The notes beneath the pieces were generated by a model that had not been told where the DNA came from, searched no databases, and worked only from the letters and a program-made list of their open reading frames with translations. Of a stretch of DNA of 64,000 bases, positions 56,605 to 64,000 are shown piece by piece. How positions within the stretch are numbered: the first letter of the stretch is position 1; every line of letters starts with the position of its first letter. Origin of the DNA: Ancylothrix sp. D3o (lineage in GTDB: Bacteria > Cyanobacteriota > Cyanobacteriia > Cyanobacteriales > Oscillatoriaceae); the NCBI RefSeq assembly GCF_025370775.1, contig NZ_JAMXEX010000006.1, positions 186,001-250,000 of the forward strand, given 5' to 3'. A program made the translations under genes and the position numbers.

Positions 56605-58692
56605 ATGACAGACAACTCTCACAGAAAAATCAAATACGATAATACGAAAACCACCGAGATTTTCCTCTTTAATGACATAAGTCATGCCCAATATTTTGCG
56701 ATTCTTAAAAACAAGTATGATGCCAACAGCTATCAAGATTCTTCCCCCGCAAGTCTGCTTTATCTAATTTTACGCAAAGCCGATCTTGACCTCGAAATTA
56801 ACAGTTTTGAGCTATATTGGTTAAAAGAAAAGCAGCTTTTCTCCACATTAAATTGTCTGGCCCTTAAACAATATCAATCTCAAGAGAAAAACCGCCTAGA
56901 AAAAGAATTAAGCGTCCTCAAAACAAAATATAAAGTCCCTGCCGCGTTTAAGTGTGACAGTGACAATCGATTATCTTCGATTTTATGGAAACTAGAAGCC
57001 GGGGAAACCCTCAAACAACGAGAAATCAACTACCTCCAGCAAAACCAACTTGATGCAACTCTTCAACTTGTCGAACAAATTAAAGAATTTGCCGGCTTAA
57101 AAGTTAAGTATTGCAGCACACAATATCAAGAATGTTTCCCCGACAGCCGGTTGTATCATATCCTCAAACAACTAGATGCAGAAAAAGCATTAACTGACGA
57201 AGAAACAACCTGGCTTTTAGAAAACGGCTTGCTCGAAACCTTAGAAATTTGTTGGCAACAAGAAGCAGCGAAAGATATTGAATTTACCCAGCTAAAAGAA
57301 AAGTATCACATCACACAACATCCTGAGAATTCGTCAGATTCACCACTTTATTTGATTCTCAAAAAATTGGAAAAAGACACCGTTTTAAGCGCTGAGGATC
57401 AAAACTGGTTAAAGCAAAATGGCAGTGCTACGGCTCAACTGGCTGAGTATCAAGAACAAAAGCAGGAATTTAGCCAGTTAAAAGATAAATTCCTAGCGAG
57501 TTCATATCAAGATCAATGCCCTTATAGCCCACTTTATGACATTTTGAAGAAACTCAAATCTTGTCAGGAAGAATTAAAATCCGAAGAAATGAAGTTTCTC
57601 AAAGATGCCGATTTATTGGAAACTGCAAATGAAGCCAAAAAAATATCTCATTTTGTCCAACTCAAACAAAAATATCAAGCCGATACTCCAGCAGAAAGTT
57701 CGCTAAATAATTATTTGTATTCTATTCTGCGGCAACTTGATTCAGAACATCAACTCTGTGAAACTGATATCAATTGGTTGAAAATGCGCCGGCTCAATAA
57801 AACCGCTGAAATTGCTACAAATATCAGCAAGTTTACCAAGCTGAAAACCAAGTATAAAGCCGCAGACTATGAAGATTACTCCCTAGAGAGCCGGTTGTAT
57901 CAAATTTTGGTAAACTTTGACCAAAAATCTCAAATAACCGCTGCTGATATTGAGTGGTTGGAGGAACAGAATTTGAGTGAAACTGTCAAAAGTATTGCCC
58001 AAATAATTCTAGTTCGTCACTTTAACTCTCTTAAATCTAAGTATCGAATAGTTGACCCCAATTTACCATTTGATCCTTTTTACGAAATCATGTGTAAATT
58101 GGAAAAAGGAGAAAGGCTTGATGAATTATTGGTAACAAAATTAATGGCAGAGAAAATGCTGTCGAGGGAGGGAGAAATTGCCAAAGCCCATTACCGGCAA
58201 GAAGCCCAATTTCACGAAAAAGAATATGAGCAAACAAAAGACATCTATCTTTTGCCTACGATAAGTAGTGAATGGCGAAAAGCTCAAGAACCACAAAAGG
58301 CATTAGCAATTACTCAAAAAGCCAATCTTGCTGAAATTAAAGACAAACGGCTAAAATCACGAATTTGCGTTACACGAGGTGGGGCTTTCCGAGATATTGG
58401 TGACTTACAACAGGCAGAAAAATATGCTTTAATTGCCTTTGAATGCCAGCCTGATACTCATCAACCTTGCACTTTAATGGGAGCAATTTGTTATGAATGC
58501 GGGCGTTATCCAGAGGGGGATGATTGGTATGAAAAAGCCAGGGAACGAGGCGCAAAAGTTGATGAAATTGAGGAAGAAATTCAGCGCTACGTCAAGAGAA
58601 TTAAAGACAAAAATAAACAACGCAAAGCAGCAGAGTATTTAGTCAAAAAAGACTCGTTTGTTTATGCTTGGGCAAAGGTTTATTTAGAATAA
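56605..58692 (+). CDS. Protein of eight ~60-residue helical repeats and a TPR-like end
   Basis: 695 residues. From about residue 30 to 525, eight tandem units of about 60 residues share the pattern F..LK.KY......D.S..S.LY.ILKKLD....L...D..WL....L.ET. Best units: LKVKYCSTQYQECFPDSRLY, LKEKYHITQHPENSSDSPLY, LKTKYKAADYEDYSLESRLY. Each looks like a three-helix module. The last 150 residues are TPR-like (ALAITQKANLAEIKDKRLKS, GDLQQAEKYALIAFECQPDT) and end AEYLVKKDSFVYAWAKVYLE. No signal peptide, membrane helix or catalytic motif. I do not recognise a named family; a scaffold or binding role is inferred from architecture. Confidence 0.85.
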   Translation: MTDNSHRKIKYDNTKTTEIFLFNDISHAQYFAILKNKYDANSYQDSSPASLLYLILRKADLDLEINSFELYWLKEKQLFSTLNCLALKQYQSQEKNRLEKELSVLKTKYKVPAAFKCDSDNRLSSILWKLEAGETLKQREINYLQQNQLDATLQLVEQIKEFAGLKVKYCSTQYQECFPDSRLYHILKQLDAEKALTDEETTWLLENGLLETLEICWQQEAAKDIEFTQLKEKYHITQHPENSSDSPLYLILKKLEKDTVLSAEDQNWLKQNGSATAQLAEYQEQKQEFSQLKDKFLASSYQDQCPYSPLYDILKKLKSCQEELKSEEMKFLKDADLLETANEAKKISHFVQLKQKYQADTPAESSLNNYLYSILRQLDSEHQLCETDINWLKMRRLNKTAEIATNISKFTKLKTKYKAADYEDYSLESRLYQILVNFDQKSQITAADIEWLEEQNLSETVKSIAQIILVRHFNSLKSKYRIVDPNLPFDPFYEIMCKLEKGERLDELLVTKLMAEKMLSREGEIAKAHYRQEAQFHEKEYEQTKDIYLLPTISSEWRKAQEPQKALAITQKANLAEIKDKRLKSRICVTRGGAFRDIGDLQQAEKYALIAFECQPDTHQPCTLMGAICYECGRYPEGDDWYEKARERGAKVDEIEEEIQRYVKRIKDKNKQRKAAEYLVKKDSFVYAWAKVYLE

Positions 58693-58702
58693 AAGCATCT
58701 GC

Positions 58703-58772
58703 CGGTTAATTCGGGGCCGGTTAATTCGGTGCCGGTTAATTTGGGGCCGGTTAATTCGGTGCCGGTTAAATA
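58703..58772. repeat. 15-bp tandem repeat, about 4.6 units
   Basis: GCCGGTTAATTCGGK repeats without gaps from 58703; the unit boundary GGGCCGG/GGTGCCGG alternates. Every unit contains GCCGGT. It starts 11 bases after the stop of the repeat protein. Confidence 0.9.
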
Positions 58773-58792
58773 GCGGCTAAACGATAAAAATC

Positions 58793-58935
58793 TGCCGGTT
58801 AAAACCGGCAGCTACACGAATAAAGTCCTACGGACTAAATACAACCCTTTCCTAACCCCGGAGGGGTTTTTTTCTTGTAGCGCCGGTTTTAACCGGTGAC
58901 TAAATAAAGCCGTTTTATAACCCCCGATGGGCTTT
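58793..58935. repeat. Composite palindromic repeat, second copy
   Basis: In order: CTGCCGGTTAAAACCGGCAG (perfect hairpin), GAATAAAGTCCTACGGACTA, CCCCGGAGGGGTTTTTTT, then GCCGGTTTTAACCGG-TGACTAAATAAA and CCCCCGATGGGCTTTTTTT. The parts GAATAAA, CCCC..GGGGTTTT and ..TTTTAA..GGTGACT recur in the same order as at 541-740. The T-runs could terminate the upstream gene. Confidence 0.75.
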
Positions 58936-59077
58936 TTTTCCTGTCCACCCATCAACCACCACCCATCAACCGCACCCATCCACCCCCAAACTTAACCAAA
59001 CTTCAACCAACCCACCGGCACCCGTTGCCTATAATGATTAAGCGGTAGCATATTCCCAACCCTCACCCCCACACTCC

Positions 59078-60874
59078 ATGCTGCTATCCTTAAGCATTGA
59101 AAACTTCGCCCTCATAGACAAACTAGAACTCCAATTCGGCACCGGCCTCAACGTACTCACCGGCGAAACCGGCGCCGGCAAATCAATCATCCTCGACGCC
59201 CTAGACGCCGCCCTCGGAGGCAAACTCAGCAGCAGAGCCATCCGCACCGGCACAACCCGTTCCCTCATCGAAGCCACCTTTCACCTCACCCCACCCGTCC
59301 TAAACTGGCTAAAAACCCAAGAAATAGACCCCCTCGACAGCAACACCCTCATCGCCAGCCGCGAACTCACCGCCGGTCAAAACAGCCTTAGATCCCGTTC
59401 CCGCCTCAACGGAATCCTAGTCAACCGGCAACTCATGGATCAACTACGCGAACTCATCGTCGAAATCACCGCCCAAGGCCAAACAGTCCACCTCGGTCAG
59501 CAGGCCCGCCAGCGACACTGGCTAGACGCCTTTGGCGGAAACCCCATCATCCAACAACGGCAAATCGTCGCCAGCGCCTACACAACAGCCCAACAAGCCC
59601 AACAAGCCCTCGAACAAAAAAAACAAGGAGAACAACAACGCCTCCAAAGACTAGACCTCATAGAATACCAACTCAAAGAACTCAGCAGCGCCAGCCTCCA
59701 AGAGCCAGACGAACAAACCCAACTCGAACAAGAACGCATCCGCCTCAGCCACACAGTCGAACTCCAACAACAAAGTTACAACGTCTATCAAATCATCTAC
59801 CAAAACGACAACGACGCCCAAGCCGCCGCCGATCTACTTGGCAAAGCCGAAACCATCCTCACCGACATGGTGAAATTCGACAGCCAACTGCAACCCATCC
59901 TAGAATTAGTCAGCAACGCCATCGCCCACATCACAGAAGCCGGTCGAGAAATATCCAACTACGGCGCCAGTTTAGAATCAGATCCCGAACGCCTCGAAGA
60001 AGTAGAAGAACGCATCCACCTCCTCAAACAAATCTGCCGAAAATACGGCCCCACCCTAGCCGACGCCATTAACTATTACGAAAAAATCCAAATAGAACTA
60101 GAAGAACTCAACGGCGGCGGACAATCCCTAGAAACCCTCGAAAAAGCCTATAAAATTGCTTATAGCGAACTTGAAAAAGCCTGTCAAATACTCACAAACC
60201 TGCGCGCAAAAGCAGCAACCACCCTCGAACAAAAACTCATCGAAGAACTCAAACCCCTAGCAATGGAAAAAGTGCAATTTCAAGTCGAAATTGCCCCAAC
60301 AACACCCACAGCCACCGGCTCAGATCGCATCACATTCCTCTTTAGCCCCAATGCCGGTGAACCCCTCCAACCCCTCAACGAAACCGCCTCCGGCGGCGAA
60401 ATGAGCCGCTTTCTGCTCGCCCTCAAAGCCTGCTTTGCCGACCTAGACGACACCGACACCCTCGTATTTGACGAAATCGATGTTGGAGTCTCAGGAAGAG
60501 TCGCCCAAGCCATCGCCGAAAAACTCAACCAACTCTCCCACCACCATCAAGTCCTCTGCGTCACCCACCAACCCCTCGTCGCCGCAATGGCAGACCATCA
60601 TTACCGCGTCAGCAAATTTGTCATTAACCCAGACCTCGAACTGCAAAGCACACAAACCGGAAAAAGTCAAGAAGAATTTTCCTCAGACGTGCGAACCGTC
60701 GTCCGCGTCAGCCCCCTAAATACCACAGAAAGAAGAGAAGAACTCGCCACCCTGGCCGGTGGACAATCAGCCCAACAATCCATCGCCTTTGCCGACTCCC
60801 TGCTCGTCCAAGCAGCCAGCCTCAGACAAAAAAAACTGCCAACAACAGCCAAAAGCGTCAGAAACAGACCTTAA
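59078..60874 (+). CDS. recN: DNA repair protein RecN
   Basis: 598 residues, an SMC-like ATPase used in double-strand break repair. N-terminal MLLSLSIENFALIDKLEL with Walker A TGETGAGKSIILDAL; two long coiled-coil arms (EQKKQGEQQRLQRLDLIEYQ and LEELNGGGQSLETLEKAYKI flank the hinge); C-terminal ABC signature ASGGEMSRFLLALK, Walker B LVFDEIDVGVSG and the D-loop/His region VTHQPLVAAMADHHYRV. Complete. The DNA is strongly C/A-rich on the coding strand, unlike the preceding gene. Confidence 0.95.
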   Translation: MLLSLSIENFALIDKLELQFGTGLNVLTGETGAGKSIILDALDAALGGKLSSRAIRTGTTRSLIEATFHLTPPVLNWLKTQEIDPLDSNTLIASRELTAGQNSLRSRSRLNGILVNRQLMDQLRELIVEITAQGQTVHLGQQARQRHWLDAFGGNPIIQQRQIVASAYTTAQQAQQALEQKKQGEQQRLQRLDLIEYQLKELSSASLQEPDEQTQLEQERIRLSHTVELQQQSYNVYQIIYQNDNDAQAAADLLGKAETILTDMVKFDSQLQPILELVSNAIAHITEAGREISNYGASLESDPERLEEVEERIHLLKQICRKYGPTLADAINYYEKIQIELEELNGGGQSLETLEKAYKIAYSELEKACQILTNLRAKAATTLEQKLIEELKPLAMEKVQFQVEIAPTTPTATGSDRITFLFSPNAGEPLQPLNETASGGEMSRFLLALKACFADLDDTDTLVFDEIDVGVSGRVAQAIAEKLNQLSHHHQVLCVTHQPLVAAMADHHYRVSKFVINPDLELQSTQTGKSQEEFSSDVRTVVRVSPLNTTERREELATLAGGQSAQQSIAFADSLLVQAASLRQKKLPTTAKSVRNRP

Positions 60875-61281
60875 GTAAAAAATAAAAAGTGAAAAATTTC
60901 CCAAAAAAAATTTTACCTCCCCCAAACAGCCATCCCTAGCCCCCCCCACATCCCCGTTATCTCCCCCATCACTAAAAAAAGCAAAAATTGGTAGAAATGG
61001 GTACAAATATTTCCTAAGAAAATGTGGAAAACTAGAAAAGGGCCATTAGCATCCGAGCACCCCCCCAAACAACCAAAACCTACCACCCCTCAAAACGTGC
61101 TATCAATTTAACATCAACAACATAAAATCAAAGTCCTCAACCAAACAACAGAGTAAACTTGAGTAGTAATCTTGAACCGGCGCACCAAGGATGCAACACA
61201 TCCCTGACACCTTGCCCCTCAAGATACTCACACAGTCGAAGTCGTTCCCTGACTCCAGGCATCTTCAAAGAGAAAAGAGCT
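60875..61281. other. C-rich spacer and leader of the cyclase gene
   Basis: Contains C-runs (60,920-60,960 and 61,060-61,070) and no gene. An open frame continues upstream of the chosen cyclase start to a TTG at 61159, but its composition is unlike the protein and it lacks a ribosome site. Confidence 0.4.
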
Positions 61282-63915
61282 ATGACAGCGGCATCTCACA
61301 AACCAAATTGGGAAACGGGCCAGGTGATAGACGTCACCCCCCAGGTTGAGGGTAAAAAAACACCCCCATCCAAGCCTGTAACTTTAACCAGTGCATCGAA
61401 CAGTCCCCAGAACTCATCCTCTAACACTGCCATCGTTCAAACCAAAGGAACCTTCTCCGAGTTCCTCGCGCCCTTGACGAAAGACACCTTTAAACAGGTA
61501 GTCACCGATGTAGAAAAAAAACTTGAGGTTGTCAATCAAACCCTGTCCATGCTCGATAGTATGCTGGACTCCCAAGGGTTTGACTCAATTTTGAACGAGA
61601 TGTTGCGCTCGATCACCCTCAAAACCGGGGAACTGCTCAACGCAGATCGCAGCACCATTTATTTACTTGACGAAGAAAAAAACGAACTGTGGTCTATCGT
61701 CGCCAAAGACGAAAAAGGCAATAACCTCGAACTACGATTTCCTTCTACTGTAGGCATTGCCGGTGAAGTCGCCACCACAAAAAAAATCGTTAATATTGCC
61801 TTTGATTTTTACGACGATCCCCGCTCAACCGCCGCTAAAAAATTCGATGAGAAAAACAAATATCGCACCTTCACAATGTTGGTGCTACCTTTGCTCACTG
61901 AAGACGGCGATTTAGTTGCAGTAGTTCAGTTAATCAATAAATTAAAAAAAGTCAACGACCCAGAAGCCGCACTCATAGAACGAATTGATACAAGAGGTTT
62001 TACACAAGAAGATGAAGCCGTATTTGCCGATTTTGCCCCCTCAATTCGGTTAATTCTCGAATCGTCACGCTCATTTTATAAAGCAACTCAAAAACAACGC
62101 GCCGCCTCCGCCTTAATGGCAGCCATCGAATCGCTGTCAAAAAGCAGTTTAGACCTCGAAGACACCCTTTCAAAGGTGATGGACGAGGCAAAAACATTGA
62201 TGAATGCAGACCGCAGTACCCTTTGGTTACTCGACCACGAAAAAGACCAACTGTGGACAAAAATTCCCATTCAAGGCAAATTAACAGAAATTCGCATTCC
62301 CCGTACCGGCGGCTTTGCCGGCCAGGTAGCAGAATCTCACGAACCCCTGTTAATTCCTTTTGATGCCTACGAACAAGCCGGCTCAGAACAAGCCAAAAAA
62401 ACTGACCAAAAAACCGGCTACCGCACTTGCAGTATGTTATGTATGCCAGTGTTTAATGCCGATGGTCACTTAATCGGAGTCACACAATTAATTAATAAGA
62501 AAAAACAAGGAGATTACCCCGCCTATAACCCCGAAGAATGGCCGAATGCTCCCGAATGTTGGAAAGCCAGCTTTAACCGCGCCGACTTGGAATTTATGAG
62601 AGCGTTTAATATTCAAGCTGGAGTAGCTTTGCAAAATGCCAAACTTTTTGCCGAAGTTAAACAGCAAGAACAAATGCAAAAAGACATTTTGCGGAGTATT
62701 TCAAACGCGATTATTTCTACCGATAAAAGCGGTCATATCATCGCCGCCAACGAAAGTGCCAGAAAATTACTCGGCCTCGCAGAAGAACAAAAAATAGAAG
62801 GCAAAGATATTAAAGACTTGGTGCTACTAGAAAAAGGCGACTTCTGTAAATGGCTCAGCGATGGCCTGGCCGGTCAAAACCCCAAATCAAGAGAACAATA
62901 TTACCCAGAACAAACCCTCATTTCCACCAAAGAAGAACAGCACAGCATTAACTTATCGATCAACACTATGGCCGATGCCATCGACCACAACACCGTCAAC
63001 GGCGTTTTGGTTGTCATGGAAGACATCAGCAACGAAAAACGACTCAAGAGCACTATGTACCGCTACATGACTCAAGAAGTCGCTGAACAGTTGCTTGCCT
63101 CTGGTGACACCGGCCTCGGTGGTAAACGCAAAAAAGTCTCCGTGCTATTTTCCGATATTCGCAGCTACACAACCCTCAGTGAAGGCATGACTGCTGAAGA
63201 AGTCGTCGAAATGCTTAACGATTATTTCGAGCGCATGGTCGATGCCGTGTTTAAATACAAAGGCACTCTCGACAAATACATCGGCGACGCCATCATGGCC
63301 GTATTTGGCTCACCCTTACCTCTGGCCGATCACGAATGGTGCGCCGTCCAAACCGCCGTCGAAATGCGCCACCGGCTCACCAGTTTTAACAAAGAGCGCC
63401 TTGAAATTGGCAAAAAAGCAATTAACATCGGCATAGGTATCCACTCCGATGAAGTCGTCAGCGGAAACATCGGTTCTAGCAAACGCATGGAGTTAACCTC
63501 CATTGGTGACGGTGTAAACCTGGGTTCGCGTTTAGAAGGCACCAGCAAAATGTACGGCACCGATATCGTAATCAGCGATAAAACCTACGAACCTTGCCGA
63601 GATAAGGTATATGCACGGGAACTCGACTTTATCACCGTTAAAGGCAAAAGCGAGCCGGTTGTCATCTACGAATTGGTTGGCTTGCGCGATGAACCCATCG
63701 AAGACAGCAAACTCTCAATCATGGAGCACTATAACAAAGGCCGCGAATGTTACCGCAACCGGCAATTCGCTCAAGCCTTGGCTGAGTTTGGACAAGTCCA
63801 AGAAATTGACAAGAAAAACAAAGCAGCAATTTTGCACATCGAACGCTGTACGCATTTTCTCGATAGTCCACCCCCCGATGACTGGAATGGTGTCTGGGTA
63901 CTTACAGAAAAGTAG
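61282..63915 (+). CDS. Class III adenylate/guanylate cyclase with two GAF domains and PAS
   Basis: 877 residues from the ATG at 61282 (MTAASHKPNWETGQVIDVTP); soluble. GAF1 about 90-265 and GAF2 about 275-495 show NADRST(I/L)(Y/W)LLD and the (A/G)GQVA region typical of cyclic-nucleotide-binding GAFs. A PAS (about 510-625) precedes the catalytic domain, about 650-830. There SVLFSDIRSYTTLSEGM and KYIGDAIMAVFG give the two metal Asp residues, LDKY a purine-site Lys, MELTSIGDGVNLGSRLEG the Asn/Arg transition-state pair and Thr/Ser of the adenine pocket. So it should be active, most likely making cAMP. The end is TPR-like (EHYNKGRECYRNRQFAQALA). It resembles cyanobacterial CyaB-type cyclases with tandem GAFs. 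Confidence 0.93.
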   Translation: MTAASHKPNWETGQVIDVTPQVEGKKTPPSKPVTLTSASNSPQNSSSNTAIVQTKGTFSEFLAPLTKDTFKQVVTDVEKKLEVVNQTLSMLDSMLDSQGFDSILNEMLRSITLKTGELLNADRSTIYLLDEEKNELWSIVAKDEKGNNLELRFPSTVGIAGEVATTKKIVNIAFDFYDDPRSTAAKKFDEKNKYRTFTMLVLPLLTEDGDLVAVVQLINKLKKVNDPEAALIERIDTRGFTQEDEAVFADFAPSIRLILESSRSFYKATQKQRAASALMAAIESLSKSSLDLEDTLSKVMDEAKTLMNADRSTLWLLDHEKDQLWTKIPIQGKLTEIRIPRTGGFAGQVAESHEPLLIPFDAYEQAGSEQAKKTDQKTGYRTCSMLCMPVFNADGHLIGVTQLINKKKQGDYPAYNPEEWPNAPECWKASFNRADLEFMRAFNIQAGVALQNAKLFAEVKQQEQMQKDILRSISNAIISTDKSGHIIAANESARKLLGLAEEQKIEGKDIKDLVLLEKGDFCKWLSDGLAGQNPKSREQYYPEQTLISTKEEQHSINLSINTMADAIDHNTVNGVLVVMEDISNEKRLKSTMYRYMTQEVAEQLLASGDTGLGGKRKKVSVLFSDIRSYTTLSEGMTAEEVVEMLNDYFERMVDAVFKYKGTLDKYIGDAIMAVFGSPLPLADHEWCAVQTAVEMRHRLTSFNKERLEIGKKAINIGIGIHSDEVVSGNIGSSKRMELTSIGDGVNLGSRLEGTSKMYGTDIVISDKTYEPCRDKVYARELDFITVKGKSEPVVIYELVGLRDEPIEDSKLSIMEHYNKGRECYRNRQFAQALAEFGQVQEIDKKNKAAILHIERCTHFLDSPPPDDWNGVWVLTEK

Positions 63916-64000
63916 TATGCTGAACTCAGAAGTCAAAAGGCAGAAGTGGCAATACCCGCAACTCACCCTTTTGACTTTTTGCACCACAATCAATTAAAGT
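63916..64000. other. Right-edge flank
   Basis: A minus-strand frame (63,715-63,993) lies mostly inside the cyclase gene and is a shadow. Nothing else is visible in these 85 bases. Confidence 0.3.

Noticed and set aside
58703-58772. Possible CRISPR-like array
   Set aside because: The 15-bp units abut with no spacers, and no cas gene is present. No CRISPR array is seen anywhere in the window.

Overview
The window comes from a cyanobacterium. It carries chlP, ndhL, ndhD, ycf3, the circadian output regulator rpaA, a cyAbrB regulator, a DpsA-type ferritin, a one-piece tmRNA with a cyanobacterial tag, and a tRNA-Leu(UAA) split by the classic cyanobacterial group I intron. The wealth of large signalling proteins, WD40 kinases, palindromic intergenic repeats and long degenerate spacers suggests a filamentous, Oscillatoriales-like genome; that placement is inference. 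I saw no copy of the cyanobacterial HIP1 octamer GCGATCGC, but the hexamer RCCGGY, mostly GCCGGT/ACCGGC, occurs in almost every gene and spacer.

Layout. 0-5.6 kb: 5' part of a lipid-A-disaccharide-synthase-like gene (minus), Omp85/BamA, tmRNA, and a CBS-domain histidine kinase. 5.6-7.4 kb: a gene-poor stretch with a head-to-tail ~292-bp duplication, ending at an RRM RNA-binding protein. 8-13.3 kb: an accessory stretch of four unrecognised minus-strand genes facing an XRE regulator and ImmA/IrrE protease pair across a shared control region with two identical 17-bp operators, then a small membrane protein and about 1.3 kb of degraded DNA. 13.3-17 kb: cyAbrB, dpsA, two small conserved genes. 17-25 kb: Ser/Thr kinase-WD40 fusion, carboxyl-terminal protease, a tight gene pair with a YdcF-like protein, and recJ. 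25-32 kb: photosynthesis and core genes (chlP, rpaA, trpA, a DUF3007-like protein, ndhL, intron-containing tRNA-Leu, ndhD). 32-43 kb: alpha/beta hydrolase, GH31 glucosidase, ftsH, a 35-residue membrane peptide, a glycosyltransferase, a YoeB toxin-antitoxin pair, hom, gatC, ycf3. 43-64 kb: a 43-residue conserved-looking protein, metallophosphoesterase, a 1338-residue hybrid sensor kinase, valS, OFA-type MFS transporter, UbiB/ABC1 kinase, an unusual protein of eight ~60-residue repeats, recN and a GAF-GAF-PAS adenylate cyclase.

Most of the window is ordinary chromosomal cyanobacterial sequence. The least explained parts are the XRE/ImmA divergent module with its four facing genes (7,992-11,370), the eight-repeat protein (56,605-58,692), the non-coding tandem duplication (5,667-6,225), two tiny genes (38,809 and 43,531), and the link between RCCGGY motifs and 15-bp tandem duplications (53,669 and 58,703). 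No insertion sequence, prophage or CRISPR array could be supported.
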